Positions 6,872-14,631 are shown, numbered from the stretch's first letter. The stretch is DNA of 25,008 bases from JBCDCU01 sp039180865 (GCA_039180865.1 JBCDCZ010000031.1:1-25008); one strand, 5' to 3'. Translations and numbers: made by a program. The notes: generated from the sequence alone by a model not told the origin.

Positions 6872-8404
6872 TTAGAGCGGGATGTTATCGTGTTTTTTCC
6901 AAGGGTTCGCGAGATCCTTGTCGCGCAACATCTGAAGCGCTCGACACAATCTGCGCCGGGTCGAGTGCGGGAAGATCACGTCGTCGATATATCCGCGCTC
7001 CGCTGCCACAAAAGGTGACAAGAAGCGTCTTTCGTATTCTTCCGTCAACTCCGCGATTTTGTCGGGATCATCCATATGCCGCCGATAAATAATCTCGACT
7101 GCGCCTTTCGCCCCCATCACAGCAATCTGTGCCGAAGGCCAGGCATAATTGATGTCTCCGCGCAGGTGTTTGGACGCCATGACGTCGTAGGCTCCACCGA
7201 AAGCCTTTCGGGTAATTACAGTCACCTTGGGGACGGTCGCCTCCGAATAGGCGAAGAGAAGCTTTGCACCATGCTTTATGAGCCCGCCATATTCCTGAGC
7301 CGTGCCGGGCAGAAAGCCTGGAACGTCGACGAAGGTCACAATCGGAATGCCGAAGCAGTCGCAGAAGCGCACGAACCGCGCAGCTTTGCGGCTGGCATCG
7401 CTGTCGAGAACACCGGCGAGCACCATCGGTTGGTTTGCGACGAAGCCCACGGTCTTGCCTTCCATCCGTCCGAAGCCTGTAACGATGTTCTTGGCAAAAT
7501 TTTCCTGGATTTCGAAGAAGTCGCCCTCATCCACCACCTTTAAGATGAGTTCCTTGATGTCGTAGGGAATGTTCGCGTTTCCCGGCACAAGCGTATCGAG
7601 CGACATTTCAAGGCGGTCCGGTGAATCGAGCGTCTCGAGGGCCGGAAGATCGTCAGTGTTTGAAAGCGGCAGAAGATCAATGAGACGCCGCATTTCGATC
7701 AGGGCTTCGATATCATTGTCGTAGGCGCCATCGGCGATCGATGATTTCGTCGTATGAACCCCTGCTCCGCCGAGCTCCTCATGGGTTACCGTCTCATTGG
7801 TAACGGTTTTGACGACATCAGGGCCTGTCACATACATGTAGCTAGTATCGCGCACCATGAAGATGAAGTCGGTCATGGCCGGCGAATAGACGTCGCCGCC
7901 TGCGCACGGTCCCATGATCAGTGAAATCTGTGGGATGACGCCGGACGCGAGAACGTTGCGCTGGAAGACTTCAGCATAGCCGCCAAGGGCTGCGACGCCT
8001 TCCTGGATCCGCGCACCGCCTGCATCCATCAGACCGATGATCGGCGCGCGATTGCGGAGCGCCATATCCTGTACCTTGCAGATTTTCTCGGCATGCGCTT
8101 CAGAAAGTGAGCCGCCAAACACGGTAAAGTCTTTGGCGAAGACAAAGACTTTCCGTCCGTTGACCGTGCCCCAGCCGGTTACCACGCCGTCACCAGGGAT
8201 TTTAACCTCATCCATTCCGAAGTCAGTTGCACGATGTTCAACGAACATGCCGAACTCTTCGAAACTGTTGTCGTCGAGGAGGACCTTGATGCGTTCGCGT
8301 GCCGTGAGCTTTCCGCGTTCGTGCTGGCGTTCGATGCGTTCTTCTCCACCGCCGAGAACGGCTTCTGCCCGTCTTTCTTCCAGTTCGTTCAGGATATCCC
8401 GCAC
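6872..8404 (-). CDS. pccB: propionyl-CoA carboxylase beta subunit (carboxyltransferase)
   Basis: PccB carries out the second half-reaction, moving the carboxyl group from biotin to propionyl-CoA. I start it at GTG 8402-8404 (VRDILNELEERRAEAVLGGG) because a strong AGGGAGG site lies six bases upstream. This gives 510 residues, the usual PccB length; the frame is open to 8494 but the extra N-terminus is atypical. Both crotonase-like halves are present: the N-terminal one with HERGKLTARERI, DFTVFGGSLSEAHAEKI and GARIQEGVAALGGY, and the C-terminal one with DVPGFLPGTAQEYGGLIKHGAKLLFAY and TVITRKAFGGAYDVM. The end (HDNIPL) is typical. It is the first gene of a four-gene operon ending in pccA, so both subunits should be made together. 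Confidence 0.96.
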   Translation of the reverse strand: MRDILNELEERRAEAVLGGGEERIERQHERGKLTARERIKVLLDDNSFEEFGMFVEHRATDFGMDEVKIPGDGVVTGWGTVNGRKVFVFAKDFTVFGGSLSEAHAEKICKVQDMALRNRAPIIGLMDAGGARIQEGVAALGGYAEVFQRNVLASGVIPQISLIMGPCAGGDVYSPAMTDFIFMVRDTSYMYVTGPDVVKTVTNETVTHEELGGAGVHTTKSSIADGAYDNDIEALIEMRRLIDLLPLSNTDDLPALETLDSPDRLEMSLDTLVPGNANIPYDIKELILKVVDEGDFFEIQENFAKNIVTGFGRMEGKTVGFVANQPMVLAGVLDSDASRKAARFVRFCDCFGIPIVTFVDVPGFLPGTAQEYGGLIKHGAKLLFAYSEATVPKVTVITRKAFGGAYDVMASKHLRGDINYAWPSAQIAVMGAKGAVEIIYRRHMDDPDKIAELTEEYERRFLSPFVAAERGYIDDVIFPHSTRRRLCRALQMLRDKDLANPWKKHDNIPL

Positions 8405-8499
8405 GCGTTCCTCCCTTTCCGCTTCCACGCACCTAATGTCGTCACGACCTTTTCGCGAACGTCGCGCGCCCCGGTACGTGTTAGGTAAAATCACCTTTT

Positions 8500-8533
8500 C
8501 CTATGGAAACCCTTCTTGACAATAGACCATAGG
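8500..8533. promoter_or_regulatory. widely spaced inverted repeat upstream of pccB
   Basis: CCTATGG (8500-8506) and CCATAGG (8527-8533) are perfect 7-base inverted arms separated by 20 bases, about 95-130 bases before the pccB start. This may be a second regulator site or a weak hairpin in a long leader. Only the symmetry is certain. Confidence 0.3.
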
Positions 8534-8543
8534 CACAATGGGC

Positions 8544-8564
8544 TTTGCAAAATCATTTTGCACT
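8544..8564. promoter_or_regulatory. candidate PccR/ScfR-type operator of the pcc operon
   Basis: TTTGCAAA (8544-8551) is followed after five bases by TTTGCACT, and 8546-8562 is a perfect 17-bp dyad (TGCAAAAT-C-ATTTTGCA). It lies about 140 bases upstream of the pccB GTG. From memory, the propionate regulator PccR of Rhodobacter sphaeroides and its relatives bind paired TTTGCAAA half-sites. One half-site here is perfect, the other matches at 6 of 8 positions with 5-base rather than 4-base spacing. It also lies 21 bases after the der stop, but no U-tract follows, so a terminator is less likely. No pccR gene is in the window. Confidence 0.5.
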
Positions 8565-8582
8565 GCCTTATCCGCTCCGGGA

Positions 8583-9986
8583 TTATTTCCTGTCGGCGTA
8601 AGGGTTCTTGCCTTCGCGCAGGATCAATCTCAGAGGAACGCCGGGCAATTCAAAATCCTCGCGGATCTGATTGAGGAGATAACGGCGATAGGAATCCGGC
8701 ACTGCATCGGATCGTGTGCAGAAGACCACGAAGGTGGGCGGGCGCGCCTTTGCTTGAGTGATGTAGCGCAATTTGAGGCGGCGGCCCGAGACCGCGGGCG
8801 GTGGATGGTACTGAATGATGTTATCGAACCAACGATTGAGTTTGGCCGTGGACAATCGGATGTTCCACACGTCGTAGGTTCTGAGAACGGCGTTCATGAG
8901 CTTGTTGAGGTTGCGCCCGGTCAAGCCGGAAATCGGCACCATTTCGACGCCGCGAACCTGGGGAAGCAATCGTTCGCACTTTTCCCGGAGCACGTTGAGT
9001 TCGGTTTGCGGCTCCTCGACAAGATCCCACTTGTTAAGCGCAATGACGAGCGCCCGCCCCTCGCGTACCACCAGATCGGCAATCTGGAGATCCTGTTTCT
9101 CGAAAGGCATTGTTGCATCGAGCGTTACGACGACCACTTCCGCAAAACGGATCGCACGAAGGGCATCGGAGACTGACAGCTTCTCAAGTTTCTGGTTGAC
9201 CTTTGCCTTCTTGCGCATGCCCGCAGTGTCGAAAAGCTTGATCCTACGCTCGTTGTATTCCCAGTCGACGGAGATTGAATCCCGGGTAATGCCGGCTTCC
9301 GGACCGGTGAGCAGCCTCTCTTCCCCAAGAAGCTGATTGATGAGGGTCGATTTTCCGGCGTTCGGACGGCCCACAACCGCAATCCGCAAAGGCTTTGACG
9401 GGTCATCCTCTTCGCCGTCGACGCTTTCGCCATCGACCAGATCCACATTGACAATCGCCTCGTCAGCACCCGTTCCTTCATCCCGTTCGGCTGCCTCATC
9501 GGCATAAGGACGGATGACATCGTAGAGCGAACCCAGGCCTTCTCCGTGTTCTGCTGAGACTGCGACCGGATCGCCGAAGCCGAGGCTATAGGCTTCATAA
9601 GCACCCTCCTCTGCCCGTCCTTCGGATTTGTTGGCGAGAACAACGACGGGCCGGTCGAAACGCCGCATCATCTCGGCGAAATGCTCGTCCGCAGGAGTAA
9701 CGCCAGCTCGGACATCGATCATGAAAAGGCAGAGATCAGCCTCTTCGATAGCGGCTTCGGTCTGACGCCGCATGCGTCCTTCAAGCGTCTCATCGTCAGC
9801 GTCTTCAAGACCGGCTGTATCGATGATCGTGAAAGAGAGATCGCCGAGCTTCGCTTCTCCCTCTCTACGGTCGCGGGTAACCCCGGGTGTGTCATCCACG
9901 AGTGCGAGTTTACGCCCGACGAGGCGATTAAACAGGGTGGATTTTCCGACATTTGGCCTGCCAATGACGGCAACACGCAGGGTCAT
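8583..9986 (-). CDS. der: ribosome-associated GTPase Der (EngA)
   Basis: Der is an essential double-GTPase for assembly of the 50S ribosomal subunit. The 467-residue product has a first G domain with GRPNVGKST (residues 9-17), DTAG (56-59) and NKSE (119-122), then an acidic linker (about 165-198) and a second G domain with GRPNAGKST (about 206-214), DTAG and NKWD. The C-terminal KH-like domain (RWFDNIIQYHPPPAVSGRRLKLRYITQAKARPP region) is complete. Length is normal for alphaproteobacteria. It lies 39 bases after the YfgM-like gene on the same strand. BamB often sits between these two genes but is absent here. Confidence 0.98.
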   Translation of the reverse strand: MTLRVAVIGRPNVGKSTLFNRLVGRKLALVDDTPGVTRDRREGEAKLGDLSFTIIDTAGLEDADDETLEGRMRRQTEAAIEEADLCLFMIDVRAGVTPADEHFAEMMRRFDRPVVVLANKSEGRAEEGAYEAYSLGFGDPVAVSAEHGEGLGSLYDVIRPYADEAAERDEGTGADEAIVNVDLVDGESVDGEEDDPSKPLRIAVVGRPNAGKSTLINQLLGEERLLTGPEAGITRDSISVDWEYNERRIKLFDTAGMRKKAKVNQKLEKLSVSDALRAIRFAEVVVVTLDATMPFEKQDLQIADLVVREGRALVIALNKWDLVEEPQTELNVLREKCERLLPQVRGVEMVPISGLTGRNLNKLMNAVLRTYDVWNIRLSTAKLNRWFDNIIQYHPPPAVSGRRLKLRYITQAKARPPTFVVFCTRSDAVPDSYRRYLLNQIREDFELPGVPLRLILREGKNPYADRK

Positions 9987-10025
9987 GACAGCTTGACGCC
10001 TCTACTTACAGCGTTGGGCGCGCTT

Positions 10026-10706
10026 TTAGGAATTCTCTGACGGTTCAGGAATCGTACCGCCCCTCGAAATGATCAGTTCTTCCAGTAGCCGTGCGCGCGC
10101 AGCTGTTCCTTCAGGCACGCCAACGGCACTTTTGATCTCCGCAACCCATTTAGCCGTTTCTTCGATGTCTCCGGCTTTCCAGGCGGACAATGCAAGCGCC
10201 TCCATTGCGAGCTCGCGCCATGGATTATCACCGGTAACGAGCCCGCCAACGCGGGTCTGGACGGCTTCAAAACCTTCCAGGTCGACGGCAATCATGGCTG
10301 CCTGTAAATTGGCATAGTCTTGAAGTTCGCTCGGGATGTCCGAGCTTCCGCCAAGGGCGTCATAGGCTGCAAGCGCCTCTGATGCTTGTCCCTGTTGAAG
10401 CAGGTTGGAAGCGACCGAAAAACGCGCCAACACGGGGTATTTAGCGTAACCGTCTTCTGCTAGCTGGTTGAGGATGATGCTCGCTTCCTGGCGCCGACCA
10501 TCGTCAATATGGGTGAGTGCTCGCAGATACCGGTCACCTGAGGCCGCAGCCTGCGTCTCATGGTAATAGAGATAGCCGCGATAGGCTGCTGTGCCGACGA
10601 CGATAAAAACCGCCAGTGCAACGAATAACCAGCCATAATTACGCCAGATCCGCTTCATGCGATCCTTGCGCATTTCTTCTTCAACTTCGCGGAAAAAGTC
10701 CGTCAT
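10026..10706 (-). CDS. YfgM-like membrane-anchored TPR protein
   Basis: I start this at ATG 10704-10706 (MTDFFREVEEEMRKD) because AGGA lies at suitable distance; a TTG five codons upstream is possible. The 226-residue product has a charged cytoplasmic N-terminus, one membrane helix (about residues 22-43, WLFVALAVFIVVGTAAYRGYLY) and a periplasmic helical region with TPR-like repeats (SIILNQLAEDGYAKYPVLARFSVASNLLQQGQ; EALAAYDALGG). This is the YfgM/TPR_21 architecture, an ancillary SecYEG and periplasmic-chaperone partner in E. coli. Its place just before der agrees with the conserved yfgM-(bamB)-der neighbourhood. Family assignment is good; a chaperone role here is inferred. Confidence 0.88.
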   Translation of the reverse strand: MTDFFREVEEEMRKDRMKRIWRNYGWLFVALAVFIVVGTAAYRGYLYYHETQAAASGDRYLRALTHIDDGRRQEASIILNQLAEDGYAKYPVLARFSVASNLLQQGQASEALAAYDALGGSSDIPSELQDYANLQAAMIAVDLEGFEAVQTRVGGLVTGDNPWRELAMEALALSAWKAGDIEETAKWVAEIKSAVGVPEGTAARARLLEELIISRGGTIPEPSENS

Positions 10707-10786
10707 TGCCTTCCTGTCCAAGGTTGCACCGCGTCTCGACGCCGCGCGACCCTATGGTGGGAGCCGGCAAAAATCAATCGCGGGTG

Positions 10787-11608
10787 CTATTTCTCTTTCA
10801 TACCATATGTATGTTCCGGGGCGGGAAAAGAACCCTCCCTGACCGCTTCTGCGTATCCGCTCACACTTTCTTCGATGTGATCCTTGAGCGCACCGAATTT
10901 GCGGACAAATTTCGGGACCCAATCGGATAGGCCGAGCATATCTTCCAGAACCAGAATCTGGCCGTCGCAATCGGCAGACGCACCAATTCCGATGGTCGGG
11001 ATATCCACCGCATCGGTTATGCGTTTTGCAAGGGGTGCTGCAACGCCCTCGACCACCATGGCGAATGCACCGGCGTCTGCGACCGCACGGGCATCCGCTT
11101 CGATTGCAGCCCATTCCGCTTCGTCGCGGCCCTGTACTTTGAAGCCGCCCATTGTATTGAAGCTTTGTGGGGTCAGACCGATATGCCCCATCACGGGAAC
11201 TCCGCGCTCCGCTAGAAAACGGATTGTCGGCGCCATCAGGGCTCCGCCCTCAAGCTTTACCGCACCACATCCGGTTTCTTTCATGATCCTGGACGCTGAG
11301 CGGAAGCCAGCCTCCGGGCTTTCCTCATAGGAGCCGAATGGCATATCGACGACGATCAGGGCCTCTGAAGACCCGCGCATAACGGCATGGCCCTGTAAAA
11401 TCATCATATCGACCGTAACCGGGATCGTCGTCTCGAGGCCATGCATGACCATACCAAGGGAATCGCCAACGAGAATGAAGTCGACATAAGGGTCGATTAT
11501 TCCCGCAGTATGAGCGTGATAGGCCGTCAATGAGACGACCCTTTTGTTGCCCTTCATTTGTCGGATGTCGACCGCATTGCGTCTGCGGCGTTTGGTTTGA
11601 ACGGACAT
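10787..11608 (-). CDS. panB: 3-methyl-2-oxobutanoate hydroxymethyltransferase
   Basis: PanB adds a hydroxymethyl group from methylene-tetrahydrofolate to 2-oxoisovalerate, making ketopantoate, the first committed step toward pantothenate and CoA. The 273-residue chain is a TIM-barrel with the metal-binding DFILVGDSLGMVMHG segment (about residues 43-57), VVDMPFGSYE, GAVKLEGG, RGVPVMGHIGLTPQS and VEGVAAPLAKRITDAVDIPTIGIGA. Length is typical. The ATG follows a GGGAGG site. It lies 23 bases downstream of NnrU and 80 upstream of the YfgM-like gene, so it may share a transcript. No panC is in the window. Confidence 0.97.
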   Translation of the reverse strand: MSVQTKRRRRNAVDIRQMKGNKRVVSLTAYHAHTAGIIDPYVDFILVGDSLGMVMHGLETTIPVTVDMMILQGHAVMRGSSEALIVVDMPFGSYEESPEAGFRSASRIMKETGCGAVKLEGGALMAPTIRFLAERGVPVMGHIGLTPQSFNTMGGFKVQGRDEAEWAAIEADARAVADAGAFAMVVEGVAAPLAKRITDAVDIPTIGIGASADCDGQILVLEDMLGLSDWVPKFVRKFGALKDHIEESVSGYAEAVREGSFPAPEHTYGMKEK

Positions 11609-11631
11609 AAGAAGCCTCCCGAATTAGTCGA

Positions 11632-12213
11632 TCAGGTCTGGATCGGCGGTACGCCAAAAAGGAATTCATGAGCCCACACTACGAAAAGCACGTAGAGCGC
11701 CAGGCCGATCACAATGGCAAGAATGTCCTTCCAAACCGGTCCGCCGGGATTGTCGGATAAAAGACCCGCCTGGACCCGTTTCTTCGCTGAGATGCGGGCG
11801 GCCACGGCCCATGCGAGAAACGATCCGAAGAGTAGAATGGAGGCTGTGTCGCCGTTTGCGAGAAGGTGAGCCGTTGCCCATATTTTCACAGCAAGCAGTT
11901 GAGGGTGCTTGACCGCTTTTGCGATTTTTCCGCGCGCGCCTGACATGACAAAAAAGATCAGGGCAAAGAGCATTAAAAGCGCTGATATGTGCGAGACCCA
12001 GGACGGTAATTGATAGAGGAAAACGGTTTCCTCTCGGGCAAGCCCGTAACCCCAAATGATCAAGCCAAGGCCGACAATAGAGCCGACCGCGACCGGCGCC
12101 TTCCAGTAAATCTCCTGTCCACCGTCGATCAAAGCCTTGCGTTTGCGTGCAAGACCGATCATCGCTCCATGGGCACCGAGAAAGGCGATAAGCCCCCAAA
12201 CGAGCACCAGCAT
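11632..12213 (-). CDS. NnrU family integral membrane protein
   Basis: The 193-residue protein has five to six membrane helices and the NnrU family signature: an N-terminal GLIAFLGAHGAMIGL, then WGYGLAREETVFLYQLPSW, a histidine-containing SHISALLMLFALIFFV helix, KHPQLLAVKIWATAHLLANGDTASILLFGSFLAWA and an ISAKKR segment. NnrU was named for its link to nitric-oxide and denitrification genes in Rhodobacter, but many members occur without denitrification genes, as here. The KHPQ-x8-HLLANGD core resembles NnrU and the related NnuR/isoprenylcysteine-methyltransferase-like membrane fold. A GGAGGA site precedes the ATG. It is divergent from the DksA-like gene (about 75 bases between) and leads into panB. 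Confidence 0.93.
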   Translation of the reverse strand: MLVLVWGLIAFLGAHGAMIGLARKRKALIDGGQEIYWKAPVAVGSIVGLGLIIWGYGLAREETVFLYQLPSWVSHISALLMLFALIFFVMSGARGKIAKAVKHPQLLAVKIWATAHLLANGDTASILLFGSFLAWAVAARISAKKRVQAGLLSDNPGGPVWKDILAIVIGLALYVLFVVWAHEFLFGVPPIQT

Positions 12214-12288
12214 AGACTTTGTCCTCCGACGAAATACGGATAAGCTTGCTTGCTTTTAGCGCTTCGTCTGCGATGAAGGAAGGTGGAA

Positions 12289-12636
12289 TTGCCTATCGAT
12301 TCAAAACTTGCCGAAAAACGGCTTGCTGCTTTGCGGACCGAACTCCAGCGACTGGAAGAGATATCGGCTGAGGCGAGAAATACCGTTGAGCTCGATCAAC
12401 AATCGGTCGGTCGGTTGAGTCGGATGGATGCCCTGCAGGGGCAAGCGATGGCGCAAGAGCAGCAAAGACGACGGCAAATGGATCTGGTGCGAATTGATGC
12501 TGCGATGCGCAGGCTAGCGGATGATGAATACGGCTATTGCGTTGAATGCGGTGATGAAATTGCTGAGAGGCGCCTGGAAATCGATCCCATGGCCTCGCAT
12601 TGCGTGAACTGCGCCAGTCTCAACGAGCGGAATTAA
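12289..12636 (+). CDS. DksA/TraR family C4 zinc-finger protein
   Basis: I place the start at TTG 12289-12291 because AAGGAAGG lies five bases upstream; GTG 12283 in the same frame is the alternative. The product of about 115 residues has a long N-terminal helical, coiled-coil part (residues about 5-78, rich in Gln, Arg, Glu) and a C-terminal four-cysteine finger (YCVECGDEI ... HCVNC, Cys84, 87, 105 and 108). DksA relatives enter the RNA polymerase secondary channel and modulate initiation with ppGpp, using acidic residues at the coiled-coil tip. Here the tip sequence (LSRMDALQGQAMAQEQQRR) retains a single Asp, as in short DksA-like proteins. It converges on the Sco gene: both stop codons share the TTAA at 12633-12636. 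Confidence 0.9.
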   Translation: MPIDSKLAEKRLAALRTELQRLEEISAEARNTVELDQQSVGRLSRMDALQGQAMAQEQQRRRQMDLVRIDAAMRRLADDEYGYCVECGDEIAERRLEIDPMASHCVNCASLNERN

Positions 12637-13385
12637 CCCGCCGACTGTTCGATGTCTGATGGCTCAGTGTCGTCTTTCATGTAGTTTGCGACGATTTCCG
12701 CCATGCGGTCGGCATCCACGATCGGCGGGACAAGCGTCTTGAACGATCCGTCAGGGCCCAGGAGATAGACGAAGCTGCCATGATTGTAGATCGGACGGCC
12801 CTCAATGTCCGTACCAACCTTCTCGACCGAAACCTTGAACTTGTTTCTCACATCGGCCAGCGCGCCATCTGATCCTGTCAGGCCGATCAGAGACGGGTGA
12901 TAGGCGTTAAGGCGCTCGCGCATCACCTCAAGCGTATCGTTCTCGGGATCGACCGTAATCATGACTGGAGTGAAGCGATCCCCTGCTGCTTTCTTCAACC
13001 TGGTGACGGTATCGGCCATGAGAGGCAAAGCCGTTGAACAGATCGCTTCGCAATTGGCATATCCGAAGAAGACGAGCAGGTAGCGGCCTTCATAATCTTT
13101 CAACTGGCGCGGATTGCCATAGTGATCGATGAGATCGAAATCGCCGCCGATCTCTGCCCCGAACGGAAGGATTGCCGCAAGCGCATCGGCAGGGCTTGGT
13201 TGTGGTTGTGTAAGATCAAGAGGCGCTGCAGCCTGTTGGGGAGCGGGTTCAGGCGTAGCACTCGTCTGCGTCGCAGGATTGCGTGTGTCGGAGCCGAAAA
13301 CCAAGGCGCCACCCACAAAACTGACAGCCGTTAAAGCTGCGAGCGTGGCAAAACCAGCAATCGTTCCCGAAGCCTTTTTCATCAT
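12633..13385 (-). CDS. Sco1/SenC/PrrC family copper-binding thioredoxin-fold protein
   Basis: The 250-residue product has an N-terminal membrane anchor or signal (about residues 8-30), a Pro/Ala/Gln-rich linker (36-66) and a thioredoxin-like domain. The copper ligands of Sco proteins are present: CEAIC (Cys112 and Cys116) and the distant histidine in NHGSFVYLL (His202). VFFGYANCEAIC and VMITVDPENDT are standard Sco segments. Sco proteins deliver copper to the CuA site of cytochrome c oxidase or act as periplasmic thiol reductants. No oxidase subunit is nearby. Upstream on the same strand, 144 bases away, are two secreted cysteine proteins, suggesting a common periplasmic copper or redox job (inferred). 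The start has no strong ribosome site; two consecutive ATGs are possible. Confidence 0.93.
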   Translation of the reverse strand: MMKKASGTIAGFATLAALTAVSFVGGALVFGSDTRNPATQTSATPEPAPQQAAAPLDLTQPQPSPADALAAILPFGAEIGGDFDLIDHYGNPRQLKDYEGRYLLVFFGYANCEAICSTALPLMADTVTRLKKAAGDRFTPVMITVDPENDTLEVMRERLNAYHPSLIGLTGSDGALADVRNKFKVSVEKVGTDIEGRPIYNHGSFVYLLGPDGSFKTLVPPIVDADRMAEIVANYMKDDTEPSDIEQSAG

Positions 13386-13529
13386 CGTTTTCTTTGTTTT
13401 TGTTCAGGTGTTTCGCGGTCTGTCCGTCGCGCCCGCGCGCACTTATGAATGCGCGCGAGGCGTCTTGAATACACCGCCGGACCTTCCCTAAAGGTTTGTC
13501 GACCTCGGGAAGCCGTCAAAGAGGGTGCG

Positions 13530-14081
13530 TCAGTACCACTCTTTGATAAAGCGTTCGTCTTCCTCTTTACCGAGCCCCATATAGCCATTCTCCTCGAGTT
13601 GAGACAGAACGCGCGGGTCGCGCCGGAACCAGGGGCCTTCACCTCCGGCATCCGGGAACTGCTTGGCCCATTCTTTGGTGTGCAGGTTGGCTTTCTGCCA
13701 CTCGCCACCTTCCGGTTTCAGTAACTGAACCTGATAGAGCTGCGCCGGGATATCTTCCCCGACCAAAAGTCCATCCACACCGATGGTTTTACCGCAATGT
13801 GGGAGGAGATCGACAACCCCGCCGTTGAACGACGTCTGCCCGTTCTTGTTGACCGGGATCAACATATTGTCAGTTGTACGCACAAGGCCGAGGGGCAATG
13901 ATCCGTCACCGCAATTTGGCGCGCAGACGCCGGTCACTTCACATTTGATATCAACGACCTTGCCTTCAAAGCGGGCCATCTTTTCACCGACGAGGTTCCA
14001 GCTATTCGCCTGGCTCGCTTCTTCAGCGTGGGCTGCCAGAGGAAGCGCAAGGGCTGCGAGTGCTAAAATGAGTGTCCGCAT
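13530..14081 (-). CDS. exported cysteine-containing protein of unknown function (paralogue of its upstream neighbour)
   Basis: I start at ATG 14079-14081 because GGAGG lies nine bases upstream; the open frame runs further but would overlap the previous gene. The product has 183 residues and a clear signal peptide (MRTLILALAALALPLAAHA, likely cut near residue 19). The mature part begins with a beta-rich domain: FEGKVVDIKC (Cys47), GVCAPNCGDGSLPLGLV (Cys53, Cys57), then FNGGVVDLLPHCGKTIGVDGLLV (Cys96). The C-terminus is Trp- and charge-rich (about 125-183; LHTKEWAKQF, WFRRDPRVL). Its cysteine and G-x-V-x-D pattern parallels the protein encoded 4 bases upstream. I do not recognise a named family. 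A periplasmic metal- or thiol-handling role is guessed from the cysteines and the adjacent Sco gene. Confidence 0.85.
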   Translation of the reverse strand: MRTLILALAALALPLAAHAEEASQANSWNLVGEKMARFEGKVVDIKCEVTGVCAPNCGDGSLPLGLVRTTDNMLIPVNKNGQTSFNGGVVDLLPHCGKTIGVDGLLVGEDIPAQLYQVQLLKPEGGEWQKANLHTKEWAKQFPDAGGEGPWFRRDPRVLSQLEENGYMGLGKEEDERFIKEWY

Positions 14082-14085
14082 GGCT

Positions 14086-14553
14086 CTAACCTCCGCGCAG
14101 AGACTTCGGAATTGCGAAGCCTGGAATGGGACCGAAGTCGTTGTGATTGAGATTGGTGATGCCTTCATTGTTCGTGATCTTATCGACCACAATGTATTTG
14201 AAGCCGTCCCGCTCATACATCATCGCATCAACCGTCAGACGGTCGCTTTGGACGCCAAGGACGGAAGGTTTGCCGTCAGCGGTGCCGACGCCTTCAAGTT
14301 CCAGAATGATGTAGACCTCTCCGTCATCAGCCAGAAGTCCAATCGGGATACCGCCCGCCGCACACCAGATGGCGCAGGTATGGTGCGCGGTACCAACCAC
14401 TGCGTCCTGTCCACCCATCACCCCGGAATAATAGCACCAAGTGTCCATTACCTCGCCGGTCAGTGAAACGCGCTGTGGTTCGGAAGCAGCCTGGGCCGCG
14501 CCGACGCTCATCAGCATCGCCGCTCCAAAGGCTGCCATCGATAAAAGCTTCAT
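14086..14553 (-). CDS. exported Cys/His-rich small protein of unknown function
   Basis: I start at ATG 14551-14553 behind a GGAGG site; ten upstream codons are open but are not needed. The 155-residue product has a signal peptide (MKLLSMAAFGAAMLMSVGAAQA, cut near residue 22). The mature domain reads LTGEVMDTWCYYSG (Cys40), then GTAHHTCAIWCAAGGIPIGLL (His57, His58, Cys60, Cys64), then predicted strands to YIVVDKI. Cys40, the His pair and the two later cysteines could form a metal or redox site. The fold looks like a small beta barrel (OB-like) by strand pattern, which is inference. It ends 4 bases before its paralogue begins, so the two are translated from one message. A candidate promoter lies 45-75 bases upstream. 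I cannot name the family. Confidence 0.85.
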   Translation of the reverse strand: MKLLSMAAFGAAMLMSVGAAQAASEPQRVSLTGEVMDTWCYYSGVMGGQDAVVGTAHHTCAIWCAAGGIPIGLLADDGEVYIILELEGVGTADGKPSVLGVQSDRLTVDAMMYERDGFKYIVVDKITNNEGITNLNHNDFGPIPGFAIPKSLRGG

Positions 14554-14597
14554 GAGATCCTCCGGGTTACCCAATCGCCGCAATTCACGGTTTTTGG

Positions 14598-14627
14598 AGT
14601 ATCGTCAGGATCTTGTGAAAGTGTCAA
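14598..14627 (-). promoter_or_regulatory. candidate sigma-70 promoter for the cysteine-protein pair
   Basis: On the minus strand TTGACA (14622-14627) is followed after 18 bases by GATACT (14598-14603). The -35 box is perfect and the -10 box matches 4 of 6. It sits 45 bases before the ATG at 14553, in the gap between the large oxidoreductase gene and the pair, so the pair probably has its own promoter. Confidence 0.45.
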
Positions 14628-14631
14628 CAAT

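Noticed and set aside
8405..8494. Longer N-terminus of pccB (open to 8494)
   Set aside because: The GTG at 8404 has a strong ribosome site and gives the normal 510-residue length; the extension is atypical.
8516..8544. Plus-strand promoter starting with TTGACA at 8516
   Set aside because: No acceptable -10 box at 16-18 bases and no plus-strand gene follows; it is inside the pccB upstream region.
14082..14216. Upstream extension of the second cysteine protein
   Set aside because: It would overlap the preceding gene; ATG 14081 with GGAGG and a signal peptide is clearly better.
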